From the NCBI GenBank assembly GCA_007844125.1, contig CM017573.1, forward strand, positions 2,642,283-2,706,282: a DNA stretch of 64,000 nt, in the 5' to 3' direction. The notes beneath the pieces are model-generated. The model did no database searches and was not told the DNA's origin. It saw only the letters and a list, made by a program, of their open reading frames with translations. Below, in pieces: positions 11,881-23,776 of this stretch; within the stretch, counting starts at the first letter, position 1, and each line of letters opens with the position of its first letter. Origin of the DNA: Sinonovacula constricta. Lineage: Eukaryota; Mollusca; Bivalvia; Cardiida; Solecurtidae. Made by a program: the position numbers and the translations under genes.

Positions 11881-14800
11881 CTGAAATAAGTGTTATGGCA
11901 GAATTATTATACTTAAACAGTAATTTTCATAGAACTTGTAACAATACTTCAGAAATCGTCTGCTAGCACATCTGTGCCTTTCCAGGCTAATATGTTGATA
12001 ACCATGACCTGAATTAATAAACATCCATGTATATTTTTCTTTTGAAAATCTGATCCAATGTTTAAAATTTCAAGCTTGAAAAAAGTGTAATGCTAAAGGA
12101 TCATAAACATTAGCTTTGCATTATATAATTTGTCATTTAAAATTAATTAATAGGTGCATTTAAAATTAATTAATAGAGGATATTCAAGTTTTATGACTAT
12201 GTTTTTGGTATGATGTCAAAAATTACTAAATTGTTAAGTAAAAAGGTGGGAATACTGTTCGACTGTTAGGTCTGTGTATAGATTGGTCTTACCTTTCTGC
12301 ATATGTCTCTCCCCACTGGCCCTAGAATCACTGGAGTATCGCTCATTTCTATTCGGGGATCTGAAGAGCATAACAACCAACAACTTACTGATTAGCTGCA
12401 TAAAGGAATCTGTCATCAGAAAGCAGATATCATGCTGCCTCGTTAAAGCACACATTCAACACCCTTAATGATATAGCTCAAGAATATACATCCAATACCT
12501 AACAACTGCATTACCTCATGGGTTACGATACTGGCTTACAACTCTGACTGCTCACAAATTCCATTGCTGCCTTGAGCTTTTTGTCTAGCTGTTCTTAGTT
12601 AGGTAATGCTACAAGTCACAACAAGAAGGGCTGCCTTTAGTTCAATTAAATTGGAAGATAGTTTCTTACACTTGACATGATATTTTATCCAGCTAAAGTA
12701 TGTTGACATTTAATACCTAAATTTTACCCTTACCACTTGATGAAAGCTGAATGTTGTATGCTACTTTTAGGGAAAAGAACTAATCAGATGGCTAACAAAT
12801 TCAACCCCCACAACCCCAATAAATTTCTCTTGCCATATGAAATTTTGTTAATAGGGGCAACCGTTCCAGCAGTTTTCATTTAATCATAACGAAAACAAAC
12901 AGTGCCCAGGTTCCCATGGTCCTTAAAATACAATTCAGCAAAACTAAAGCAAATATAATATATATTCAGACCAACAGAACCTAATTATAGGATACTACAT
13001 CCCCCCACCCCTACCTACTTTGTTGTTGGGGTCTTACTACAATGTTTACTATATAAGTGTTTCTGAACTGACCTGTCCACCCACTCACGTGGTTTCTCCC
13101 ACTGTGAAATGAGAGTTTTACAGTTGTAGTAGTAGATCTTGCCTGTGGAGCTGACATGCTCCGACCAATCTCCACTTGTCCTAACGGCAGACTTGGATAC
13201 CTGTTAACAATCAAAGATACAGTCAACCAATGCAGAATCTCATAGTTCAAATAAAGCAATTCATCCATTTTGACTCGAAATTAATAAATAGTCTGACTTC
13301 AAGAACAGAATTATTCTATGAATTTGTAAAAATCACTCAAGGCTATTTTAAAAAACAAACCAAGGCCTAGTTAAGCGCATACATTTTGCTTAGTGTCAAT
13401 AATAAATTCAACATGTCTATTTGAAATACTAGTCCACAATCTTACAAATAATTGTAATGAATGTTGAACAGACAAAATGCCCAAACATATGGTTGTGACA
13501 AGTAAAGCTTGAAACTATAAGTGGTTTGTATTTTTCCCTACCTCAAGCCAACAAAAGGGTTAACACATTCATAAATAATAATACAAACAGAAGTTAAATG
13601 GAATTTTCATTGCAGTTTGGAAATGTTTAGACTTTTTTTAGAAAATTTAAAAAAAAATTGCAAAACTATGTAAAAATGTCCTATTCGTTTTTGTTCTTGT
13701 TTTAAATAGGGCAATGAGGAAAACTTCATTTCAATTTAATATGAAATAGAACATAATGTGACAATTTATGTTCAAGCATAGATATATCTCTCTCATAAGG
13801 ATATCTTTTGACTTGTAAATATCAGTTGGTTAACATCAGCTTTATGTAAGGTCCTGCATTTAAAATAAGTTTGCTGAAATGTCAAAGTAGAAAGATGGGA
13901 ATAAACTCACATCGTTTTTGTCATCCATATGACTACTGTTGGCGCGGGACAGTCTGCTGTCTGCATGGTTACCATTGTTGCTATGGCTACCACTTCCAGA
14001 ATAGCTGTGGTTGGACTTCTTCCCAGGGGAGGCAGTCCCACCTGCAATTTACATGTACATACAGATCTATTAAGACCAATTAGGATAGAACAAGTGGAAA
14101 AAGCCTGTGTTTTGTTTCTCATTTTTAAACATAATGCCTAGTACCAAAACACCCCATCTGCTACAAAGAATAAGTGGCACAATGTAACAGTGACATCTAC
14201 CAAGGAAACAGACTCAAGATAACACTTGAATTTAGCTGATTTTGTTTTTTAATCAGTATCCAGCTGGATTTTTTACCATTGTGAGAATAGGTCCAGTTTT
14301 AGTCAATTGTGAATTTCTAGCAATAAGAAGTCACCATACCAAACACATTGTGATTTTCAATTAACAATAGTAAATGATTTTTTTTCTTTTATTACTAATA
14401 AAAAATTAATAATGGCATTTGTTCATCTTAAGAACGTGTACGATTAACCCTTTAGCAATTTTATTACACCAGTATACCCCTTATCTGTCCACATTATTTC
14501 ACCTCATAATAATAGAAAATGTGAGATTGAAATAACAAATAAAATGAAAAACACTCTTATGAACATTTGATAAGACAATTTACATTTTCTTTTGTAATTG
14601 TGAAGGGTCCAGTTAAGGTAGGTAAAGGTCCGTAGTCAATTGTGAACAGGCCTATTTACCGGACTAGTTCAAAGAAGAAAAGAAAAATGATGGTATCTTT
14701 CTTAGTTGTGACAAAAAATAATTTCTTTAACATTTGCTAAAATTGTCATTTCCATGACAATTTTTCACAAAAGTAGGATAAAACACACTGAAATCAAAAT

Positions 14801-17800
14801 TTAAACACACTGAAATCAAAATTTGAACACAAGACAAAATTTTGATTGGATAAATTAATGGTACCAATAAGAAGTACCTTTAAAGACTAAAGAGTTACTG
14901 GTGTAAATTAAACATTCCAACTGATAACTGAAAAAAGAAAGGGTTTCTAAAATTGTCTAATTCTACATGGGTTTTTTAATGTGTGGCAGTGGAAATAATT
15001 ATATATATATTCACACATATTCTCTTTGATGATTTAAAGGCAATATCAGGCAGTTTGGACTATTTTTTTTTCTGCTTCAAATAATTGTTACTTTAAAAGC
15101 AAAATGCTGTTAATTGATGTCCTTCATCTTCCTGGAAAGGAGAGCACAATACCCTACTCATCCTTATATAAACCTATCTGAGCCATGATGCAATGTTAGA
15201 TTTTTTGCAAACTGAGAAAAAAAAACAACCTAGCAAGTGACCATCACTTGTACTGGATCCTATCATATCATCCACTATGTTAAAAGCTTTCATAATAAAG
15301 TTTATTTATAGCTACAATCTCAATCTAGCTTATATATTGATTTTAAGAGAAATTAACATTTAGAGCTTCAAGATTTATACTGTCTAACAATTGATGTAGT
15401 GCTAGAGTTTAGTAAGAGTTTATTAGGAGACATTATGCCCAAATCCCAAAACAGGTGTAACATGGGTGCAGAAATCCCATGCCAGACTTGTGGCGCAGAC
15501 ACAGGAAATTTCATTGTTGGACAAGTGGAATTTTTCATCCGAGTTGTCCAGGGTCAACTAAATATTTGCTGTATAATGAATTTTATATCCAGAAACTTTC
15601 GTTAAAAGTTCATTTTTAACTTAACAAATCCATAAAACATTAAGAATGAAATCAGTCAAGAACTCGGACCTAATCTATCGTAGCATATGGATCCATACAT
15701 CTGTTTACTACCAAACAGTCTTATTGCGCAAATGCTAGTAAAACCAATAAGACAATTATGCATTTACAGTACACATTGGAGTTTAGTTGTAATCTCCCTT
15801 TAAGTCGGCATGTTTGGTAAGTGAAGTAAGTTGAGTCCGGTAAAAATTATTAAAAATATAACATACACATTCATACTCTTAAACATAAATTTGTTCATGA
15901 AGTAATGATAATAATACTGAAGTAGAATGTGCAGAAAAAATCCTTAAGTCAACCACTCATTTTTGGGTCTTAAAATTACTTGTCTGTAGATTTGGAATTC
16001 TGTAATGTCATACCAAAATAAAGTGCACTTGATTTGGGAGCTAGAAAAACAAACAAGCCAGCAAAATGGATTGTTTCATTATAAAATCAGCCAACAAAAA
16101 GCTTGACAAGCCTGAAACAGGTCAGAAAAAGAAATCCTAGCCTATCAGAGACTGTGAGTGTGACAAAAAAAAATATAATGCAAGATCAGTGGCTTACAGC
16201 ATTTCAGTTAAATGCAGATAACCATGATTCTTGTCTTTTGCATGCTATGCATAATGAATTGGTACTTTACTCGTAAAGCATGTCTGTAGCATCCCGATAC
16301 ATCGGAATCAATTAAGGACTACTGTAGGCATTGTATAATTACTTGATTGGGCCACCTAAAAGTGTGATTTCTGAAAAGGTGCAAAACGGTGCGCCCGAGT
16401 ACCAGTATAATGTAAATTTGACAGCGATTTACAACTATGCACACTAATGCAGCAAATTGATCGTATCTACGAAATATGTACTTGTTACTTGACCCGTGAC
16501 AATTTCTACCCGTGCCTCGGTCAAAATCGCCTACAGTTTCATAAGAAGTCCCACCCCCCCTCCCCCTTGCTTTATTGATGAGCGTCAATTAGTGTTTTTA
16601 TTTCAATGTTTGTTGTCTTAAGTAGGTATGCTTATTTAAAACAAGAAAATAGGTTTGCAGATGAAAGCAAATTCATTGTAGCAAAGCACTGTTTTAAGAG
16701 TTTTGGACTGTCTTCAAATTCAAAAGAACATATGTCTGGGGAAGAATTTAACAAAGTTAATTGTTATGTTGTATTTTTTTTTTTATTTGATTGTCATAAT
16801 TGAGATGCAGAAAAAAACACTGTTAAGCAATATTCTGTTTATTTACTTGTCCCTAGTAAACTATCAGAAGTATTATTAATTCCCATCAAGGCCTATTTAT
16901 ACAAAATGTGGTCATCAATGACATAATTATATATACAATTATAATAACATAACAAAAAAAATTGATGAATTAAATGTTATAGAGAAAAAGAGAATGATCT
17001 GAAGAAAAAAACTAAATTCTAAATAAACAGAAAAATTAATTAACTGTAAATAGTAAAACACTTTCAACATTGCTATAACAGCACATTTGTGCCTTATGAT
17101 GTGATACACATATGAATGTACATAGGTCACCGTATATTAGCTATGCTGAGGGCCAGTCATAACCTTTGATCTAGCAAATTATATAAAGATTGACACTTTT
17201 TAGCCTTACATTTGTATATCAATTGAAATAATTTGTTATAAAACAGATGTTCTAAAAAATCTCTGAATGTAGAAAATATTTACTAAGAACAGATGGATGC
17301 AGAAATATATCTACACCGTGCATTTCCTCCTTTGTTTATTATGCAAATTTGAAAAAAAAAAACACACAAAAAAACACCCAAAAACAGCTTGCATCTTCTG
17401 TTTCTCCATTATTTTTTTTATTAAAACAGGTAACCAAACTTTGCTGTTGGTGAGCAGCACATACTGTTGACAAGGCAGACAATCTGCCAACTGTGACAAC
17501 ATTGAATTGAATTCATAACTGTGTAATATCACTGATCCTACTTGTAGTTATTTTTTATCGGATCACTGCGTTGTTTACTTTTTAATAGAGCAAAGCAAAC
17601 CTCCAATGACTGTGCTCTCTATCAAAAAAAGAAATTGGAAATCTGTGTCCAGAGAAACTTTTTTAGTCAGAGCTATCAGAAATGAATAGGCTTATAGAAA
17701 AGTCAAGCAATGTAGACGAATTTGTGGCAAACTTTAATGCAGATATGTTAGCTATTGTCGACAAAAATGCTCCTCCTAAAGAAAAAAACATTATATGCAG

Positions 17801-20800
17801 ACCTCAAGTCCCACAGCACAATAACTACTTGAAATTGATGAACAATACCGTCAATCAATTGAAGAAATATATTTGAAAGACAAAACTGGCATTATAGAGT
17901 ACACCTACGAACGGGTAAGAAACTTCTACAGCCGTGCTGTTGCCGTAACTTAAAGTGACTATTATCAAAACAAAATTAGTGAAGCAGAGGGTAGCATGAA
18001 AAAGCTATATGGGGGAACATCCCAGCTGCTAGGTCATGTGGACAATTCTCTTCCGCCATACCCTGATACACATCTTGCAAATGACTTCTTAAGGTTTTTA
18101 TCTGACAAAATTTCAAAAATAAGAGACAACATCAATAGTGATGAGATAAATGAAACTATAAATATATCGTATAGTGGTGCTCTATTGACAGAGTTCAAAC
18201 AAATCTCTGTGAATGATATTACAAAGTTTGTCAAAAGATCCTAGTCAACAACATGTGAACTTTATACCTACAATGCGACTAAAAGACAATCTGCAATTTA
18301 TTGTACCAGGTATCACAAAAATTGTCAATCTATCACTCTCATCAGGTGTGTTTCCAAATGAGTGGAAAAGTGCTGTGATAAAACTATTACTGAAAAAGCG
18401 GGGTCTCCCATTAGAACTTCAACACAATCAACCAGTGTCTAATCTATCATTTTTGTCAAATATTCTTGAGAAAGTTGCCTTAAAGCAAATTGTAGATCAC
18501 AGGGTTTTCCCTTGAATTTTTTTTCAGGGGGTCACAGTGTCCCCCTAGGTTTATGATTTGGGGGTCATTGGTAAATTTTGGGGGTCACATTATATAATCA
18601 CTTTATTAATAGTCTTGCACCTTAAAAACAGAACTAAATTGTTCATTTATGTTTTATACTTTTAAAACAAAACAAAATCACATATTGTACATTTCAGATT
18701 TTAAAATGTGAAAGCATTTTCTCTATCTGACTCACTCTCAGAAATATATCTCTATTAGAATATATAGCAATATAATCATTGTTGACAATGAACACCAGAA
18801 CATTTAACTAGATTTGTTTAACTTCAAATAAGTTCAAAGTTCAATTCTTCAACATGTTCACTTACATGTTCCAATTTCAATATTCAGTAAAATTTCCATA
18901 CATGAAATTATACAAATGAGTTGGTCCTTAGACCTAAAGGCTTAACAAATTAAACATGTAACTGTTTATAACTGTTCATATTATGTCTGCCTATATGAAA
19001 GCAGTCACATATAGAATCACTTCTTCCTAGATTTGAGTGAACCAAAAGCTCTGGCTTCTGCCGGAAAGTCCATATTTTTAAAATTGTTTATGGTTCATAT
19101 TTGGATTTTTGTTGCAAAAACAAAAACCAGTCAAAACTTAGGTATTCAAACTCATATTGGTTCAACCTACATGTCTTTCCTACATAACGTTAAATTTGAC
19201 CTTGTAGTGTTTTAAATATATTGCCTTAGACCGTTTGGTTTCTAAAGCCAAACATATATTTGCTTAAAATTAATATGCAGTGTATGACTTAACTATGTTC
19301 TAAAAGATTAATGCAGATAAAACTCATCCAAACCTTTGAAATGTAGCGTATTCACCCGTATTTAGCCGCGTTCTAAACTTAACGATCATTACTATTGCGA
19401 CGCTCAACGGCTTTAAAGAAATGGTGAACGTGAAACATTCTATACATAGCGTATGACGTCACTACTTTAAAGTCATCTCTACGACTCGTAACTCACCCAA
19501 AATTTGAGATTTGTGCCTACATAAAAAATAGTTCCGCGTAGGAAATACGTTTGATTATAATATTCATTGAATTAGGGTAAATGACTAAACAACCATATTC
19601 TAAGGCCTTATTCTATGTCCAGAAACTTTTAAAGTCTTGATATTTATAGATAAATGGAAAGAAATAGGATGAGCCAGTTTTGCTACTTTCGCTTTCGTTA
19701 AACAGTAATATGTCCATTCTATACATAGCGTGTGACGTCACTACGTTAAAGTCGGGACCGTTTACAAAATTTAGTTCAAAATGTTTGCATGAAACATATT
19801 TTAACTATGAGAATGTATAAAAAATGCCAAAATAATCTGTTGTATACCTCTTCGTATTTGTTTTGTTTATTTTAGCAATCACTTCCGTATTCATAACAGC
19901 CATGTTGAAGAACTACTTTACCCACAATACACCGAGTGCATTCACACAGGTCATTTTGACCGTGTGTTGACGCAACGGAACGTGAAACAGCGTCTAACTA
20001 CACAGCATTGCTGGTTCCCAGTCATCTAAACGCAGTACATGTATCGTTTAGGTGGACCGGATAGCAGTATTAAGACAACAAATAACATTCTATACATAGC
20101 GTGTGACGTCACTACGTTCAAGTCATTTTGACCGTGTGTTGACGCAACGAATAAATAATGGACGCTTATTTACAAAATACTTTGTGTAACTGAAGCAAAT
20201 TGATACTTAAATGCTTTTTGCAACATTTTGACGAGCTGACAAAGATCAATGTCATTGGAGACAATAAATTATGGCTGTGGATTAATTCATTTTGTGCGTC
20301 CAGTGTGTCGCAATGTAAGTTCATTTTGCGGGTCATCTGTCGAAAATATGCGCCAAAACGCACAAATTTGTGCGTCAGGGAAAACCCTGAGATCATATTG
20401 AAGACAATAATTTACTTCCGTCATATCAAAGTGCCTACCAAAAATATCATGGCGTTGAAATGGCTATGATAAAAATGTATCATGATCTTCTGCATGCAGC
20501 TGATAACAACCATGTTACAGTAGTTGTGATGGTCGACCTTAGTGCTGCCTTCGATACAACTGAAATACCAATGGCTATCACAATCCTAGAGACTGAGTTC
20601 GGAATAAAAGGAACACTCCTGAATTGGATAAAATCATATTTGACTGAAAAGTCTATGAAAGGTATAATAAATAGCTGTTCTTTGGGAACTAAGCCCCTAA
20701 GATATGGCATGCTGTAGGGTTCCTGTGCAGGCCCTGTAATTTTTACGATGTACATGGCAGCTTTGAAGAGGGTTGTACAAAAATACCCTGCTGATGTTTA

Positions 20801-23210
20801 TGGATATGCAGATGATCACAAGCTTGCTTTTAAGATTCAAGCGGAAACCGTCAACATGAAATATCGGTGTTACAACAACTAGGTGACTGTGTAAAGGACG
20901 TCATTGAGTGGATGAATCATTTTAAATTGAAAATGAACAATTCAAAAACAGAAGTAATCATATACGACTCTAAACAACAACTGTCAAAAATCAGCGTATC
21001 AAGTATAGATATAGGTGGTTCCCAAATAAGTTGTGTAGATCGAGTGAGAGACCTTGGTATACGCATTACCCTAAGCTTTGAAGACCATATAAGAAAGAAA
21101 TGTCAGACAGCTCATGTACAATTAAGAAATCTAAAAGACATTCATAAATACACATTACGGAGATCAACTGAGATTCTTGTACATGGCCTTGTTCACTTAA
21201 ATCCAGAGTTTTGTAATGGACTTTTTGTTGATATTCCAAACTATCAGATAGACAGACTACAAAGAGTTCAGAACCGTGCTGCCAGAATTGTAACCAGTGC
21301 ACCCTTTGATCAAAACAGCAAAGACATGTTAAAATCACTTCATTGGCTCCCAGTGCATGCACGGACTATGTTCTAACTACTAGTAATGATGTTTAGGGTA
21401 ATACATAAAACAGCTCCAGTTGATCTCCAACAAATGTTCACTCGCAACCAAGGTCGTTACATACAACAGTCAACAGATGAAATTAATCTTAAAATCCCCA
21501 GAACATGAACAAGGATGGCTGACAGATCTATAGCCGTTACAGGCCCCAAGTGGTGGACTGCTCTTTTCCGAATCATTTAAAGTGCCTTCAGAAGGAAGAT
21601 AAGTTCTGATGCAAATTAAAGACTCACTTGTTTAATGTTTTCTTTAACTTTAACATAAATGGCACGAGAGCATTGTAAATAGGACTGTAAAGCGCAATCG
21701 AATATTGTACAATAACTTTTGCGCTATATAAATGTACTTGTATTTGTAAAAATGGAAAACAGGATAAAAGTTTTGCTGTTTTTTATCCTGAAACAAAGGT
21801 TTTTCAACCAAACACTGCATATCTATGTGTCTCGACATGACAACAGGTACTCAGTCCCGTCCGATACAACCTTTATGACTAATGGTCAATCACTGGAGGC
21901 AAGAGATCATAACCCTTTAAAGGTATTAATCATTATGATTATAAAATGGACATACACGAAGAATGTTACTCACCTCGCTCATATTTTTCCTTAGCCCTCT
22001 CAATATATGAAGTTTTGTTGATATATCTGGGACTATTACGTGATGAGGGACTTTTCCTCCCAGGCGATCGATGTCTATCATATCTGTCACTATGGTTGCT
22101 GTATCCAGTGTTTGATGGGTATTGGGAGGACTAAAAATTAAATTGAATTTAAGAATACACGTTAAAAATTTTGTGATAAAATCGATAAGAATGAGGTAAT
22201 AAAAAGGCAACTGTAACTGTTAAATTATTATTAGATAAATCTGTATTGATCACACACTACAGACTGCAAAAAAAAGAAGTCAATAAGTGTGGTTACTGAA
22301 CTCAACAATTTGAAAAAACAAATGATGACAGAACTGTGATCACTGATATTCAGGTACTATAAAACACACCTAATGGAACAGTACCATTGCAACTGCTTGA
22401 TGATTACCTTGAACACAAAATGCCATTTCAATCTAAACAGAGGTACAATTTTTTTTACTAACAATGAAACAGGTTTGATAAAATTAACAACCTTAGAGAA
22501 TGTGCTGTCATTGCAGAAATAAAGCTTTTAAGCCTTTAGTCATGATTCATGCATATTTTGCACTTTCTGATTTCTCAATATTTATAAGAACATTGTGATG
22601 AGTTTTCACCATATGGTAAATCTAAGATGATACTTATTTGGAAAAGACTGTTTGGGATCTATTCAATTCAAATATGCATATTTGCTGCTGCCCGCACACA
22701 AACACTAGTTAAATCTAACAATATCTAGATCGGTTTTCATCTGGATCACAATTAAAAGAAAAATCGAAGCACGTGAGACATGTACATGATTTTTTTTAAC
22801 CGACACTGTGTTTTTCAACAAGCTCAATTATGTTACTGATCTACTAGAAAACCAGCACTAATGTCTGTTTTACAATCATGTTATTATCGTTTGTTTACAG
22901 ATATAACCACTGTAGAATTTACAAAATCCCACTAGACCAAATTTGTTGCGAGATTTCAGCGTCTGCATACCTGGAAGGGCTGTGCCTCTCGCTTGTCAGG
23001 ATACCTGAAATAAGAAAAGACACTTTTATTACAAATAGAATGCGTCGCTATGTCATATCTAATGTTAAAATCATACCGATTCGTACTTAGAATTTTCAAC
23101 ATTTTGACAACAAAAATGGCGGCTTATGTTTTCCTTGAATGAAATTTGAAATCTGGAATTTTTTCTCACCCATCATCAATTCTTGGGAGTTTGCTTGCAT
23201 GCATTACCAT
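11569..23210 (-). CDS. WAC: WAC ortholog (WW domain adaptor with coiled-coil), 7 exons, 3' part not seen
   Basis: In other animals WAC is a nuclear adaptor that helps recruit the RNF20/RNF40 ubiquitin ligase to transcribing RNA polymerase II for histone H2B ubiquitination; it is also linked to mTORC1 and autophagy. The order seen here is: an N-terminus starting MVMHAS and continuing IDDGYPDKREAQPFQ, parallel to human MVMYAR... and ...SDGCHDRRGDSQPYQ; a Ser/Arg-rich stretch (about residues 26-77); a Ser/His/Asn-rich stretch (78-121); a WW domain (about 130-160) with both Trp, a Tyr triplet and the closing Pro; then charged, Ser/Arg-rich sequence to about residue 290. All six junctions are GT..AG and keep phase. 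Human WAC is about 647 residues, so the second half, including the coiled coil, is missing from view. Exons are listed separately. Confidence 0.87.
12293..12360 (-). CDS. WAC: WAC exon 6 (68 nt)
   Basis: The acceptor is gctcttcag and the donor CAGAAAG|gtaaga. It completes the Arg codon split after the WW exon and adds SPNRNERYSSDSRASGERHM plus QK, a hydrophilic Ser/Arg linker. It enters after two bases of a codon and leaves after one, matching both neighbours. Intron 5 (12361-13072) contains nothing recognised. Confidence 0.8.
13073..13200 (-). CDS. WAC: WAC exon 5 (128 nt) encoding the WW domain
   Basis: The acceptor is tgttaacag and the donor GTGGACAG|gtcagt. It encodes VSKSAVRTSG, then the WW domain: DWSEHVSSTGKIYYYNC, KTLISQWEKP, REWVDR. 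The two Trp (about residues 133 and 155) and the Pro three residues after the second are the signature of a proline-motif-binding WW fold. The human counterpart reads DWSEHISSSGKKYYYNC and SQWEKPKEWLER. This exon is the strongest evidence for the gene's identity. Intron 4 (13201-13910) contains nothing recognised. Confidence 0.93.
13911..14041 (-). CDS. WAC: WAC exon 4 (131 nt)
   Basis: The acceptor is aaattgcag and the donor AACGAT|gtgagt. It encodes GTASPGKKSNHSYSGSGSHS followed by NNGNHADSRLSRANSS and HMDDKND, low in hydrophobics and rich in Ser, His and Asn. It parallels the human stretch just before the WW domain (SYSPQENSHNHS...HSSNPSNNPS). It is probably disordered. Confidence 0.85.
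14042..17524. other. Left part of WAC intron 3
   Basis: A long intron segment. It has a 22-bp direct duplication (aaacacactgaaatcaaaat plus tt, about 14783-14826), a C-rich tract near 16550-16566 (14 of 17 bases C) and several A/T runs. No exon or complete mobile element was recognised. Confidence 0.5.
18500..20389. mobile_element. 1890-bp non-autonomous DNA transposon, CAGGG...CCCTG ends, 6-bp duplication
   Basis: The left end is cagggttttcccttg and the right end gtcagggaaaaccctg, giving a 13-bp terminal inverted repeat. The duplication agatca flanks it exactly (18494-18499 and 20390-20395). Removing the element and one agatca rejoins LINE coding sequence in frame, which proves the boundaries. 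No transposase-like frame is present; the longest is about 60 codons and unrecognised. Inside are three copies of a roughly 38-bp module (about 19437, 19715, 20087) containing TGACGTCA, and two copies of gaccgtgtgttgacgcaacg (about 19959 and 20129). Confidence 0.9.
19454..20111. promoter_or_regulatory. Three CRE-like TGACGTCA palindromes in a repeated module
   Basis: TGACGTCA occurs at 19454-19461, 19733-19740 and 20104-20111, each preceded by cattctatacatagcgt and followed by ctac.tt.aagtc. TGACGTCA is the consensus CREB/ATF site. All three lie in the DNA transposon within the WAC intron. Whether they are bound is unknown. Confidence 0.6.
21974..22130 (-). CDS. WAC: WAC exon 3 (157 nt), Ser/Arg-rich
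   Basis: The acceptor is taatttttag and the donor GAGCGAG|gtgagt. It encodes SSQYPSNTGYSNHSDRYDRH, RSPGRKSPSSRNSPR and ends SYIERAKEKYER. It begins in phase 0 after exon 2 and leaves one base that joins exon 4 as a Gly codon. It corresponds to the human ALKYSSKSHPSSGDHRHEK...SPPNKMLRRSDSPE region in composition rather than in exact sequence. Confidence 0.85.
22971..23004 (-). CDS. WAC: WAC exon 2 (34-nt microexon)
   Basis: The acceptor is cttatttcag and the donor CTTCCAG|gtatgc. It encodes YPDKREAQPFQ after completing the Gly codon split with exon 1. The match to human DRRGDSQPYQ is what makes so short an exon credible. Intron 1 (23005-23169) holds a YY1-like site; intron 2 (22131-22970) holds nothing recognised. 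Confidence 0.82.
23113..23123 (+). promoter_or_regulatory. YY1-like site in WAC intron 1
   Basis: aaaatggcggc matches the YY1 core AANATGGCGGC seen just downstream of many animal transcription starts. It lies about 90 bp inside WAC relative to the start codon. Confidence 0.4.
23170..23210 (-). CDS. WAC: WAC exon 1 coding part (41 nt) with start codon
   Basis: The ATG at 23208-23210 opens MVMHASKLPRIDDG, ending GATGATGG|gtgaga. Human WAC begins MVMYARKQQRLSDG, so the start is placed by homology. An in-frame TGA lies nine codons upstream, which rules out a longer N-terminus unless there is an upstream exon. Immediately before it, a two-codon upstream frame (ATG CAT TAA, 23210-23218) ends in a TAATG overlap with the WAC start. 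Confidence 0.83.
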
Positions 23211-23547
23211 TAATGCATTCAAGTGAGAGTGTGTTCACGCAAATAAGCGCTATATGACGATATTAAGGCTTAAAAGTTTCAACTATTTGCAGTCTTTAGA
23301 CAGTTCAGTCGACGCCATATTTCATCCGGGCACTTATGATTTCGTCCGTTTTCGTCGAACTACGAATGAAACATTTTTAAGATTAATAAAATTATTGATA
23401 AATAGAAATTAAACCTAGAGTATATTTTAGCTATATTACTTTTGCAAACATTCATTTCTAAAAATAAGTGAAATAAAATTTCAATTATTGCAATCTATTT
23501 TAAGTCTTGAAGAAGACACAGTATATACAAGGTACGCGTGAATTAAT
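23211..23547. promoter_or_regulatory. Presumed bidirectional promoter region (WAC and divergent gene)
   Basis: The 337 bp between the WAC start codon and the plus-strand ATG at 23548 include a local cluster of CpG (about 23309-23363: gtcgacg, ccggg, tttcgtccg, ttttcgtcgaac) in otherwise CpG-poor DNA. No TATA box is evident. A WAC transcription start in or just right of this cluster is likely but inferred. Confidence 0.45.
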
Positions 23548-23586
23548 ATGGAGGTTAACGTCGCCAATGACAAGAAGAAAGTGCAT
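23548..23586 (+). CDS. Possible first exon of an unidentified divergent gene
   Basis: ATG at 23548 opens MEVNVANDKKKVH. A donor gtgaac after 23586 leaves the frame in phase 0, as needed to join the exon at 23777-23830; a donor six bases earlier (gtgcat) would also work. Both donors are mediocre. The frame could instead continue to a stop at 23609-23611 as a 20-residue peptide. Proximity to the CpG cluster and the compatible phase are the only support. Confidence 0.3.
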
Positions 23587-23776
23587 GTGAACTGTAGGTT
23601 AAATGAATTTTAAGACATGTTTCAGTAATGATTTAATTATCTTATAAAAATGGTTAAATACAATAGCTTTAACTTAAATGATACAGAACGTTTCCATAAA
23701 GAACTAAATTTTATAACATTAAGTTCCAAGTAGATGACAGCAACACACAATTTATTATCCACCGGATTTATATTAG

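Larger units (their letters stand above)
17525..21747 (+). pseudogene. CR1-like LINE, 5'-truncated, interrupted by a DNA transposon
   Basis: The plus-strand fragment lies in WAC intron 3, antisense to the gene. It opens in the last part of an AP endonuclease domain (SDHCVVYF near 17556). The reverse transcriptase follows: FPNEWKSAVIKLLLKK near 18350; motif A VVVMVDLSAAFDT near 20520-20560; PVIFTMYMAAL near 20735; motif C YADD at 20805-20816. The CR1-type thumb region comes last (RVQNRAARIVTSAPFD and LKSLHWLPVHARTMF, 21265-21370). The 3' end, gcgctatataaatgtacttg, fits CR1 tails. Stops and frameshifts are scattered throughout (for example 17875, 18241, 20717, 21376). The 18500-20389 insertion splits the region between EN and motif A. 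Confidence 0.88.
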
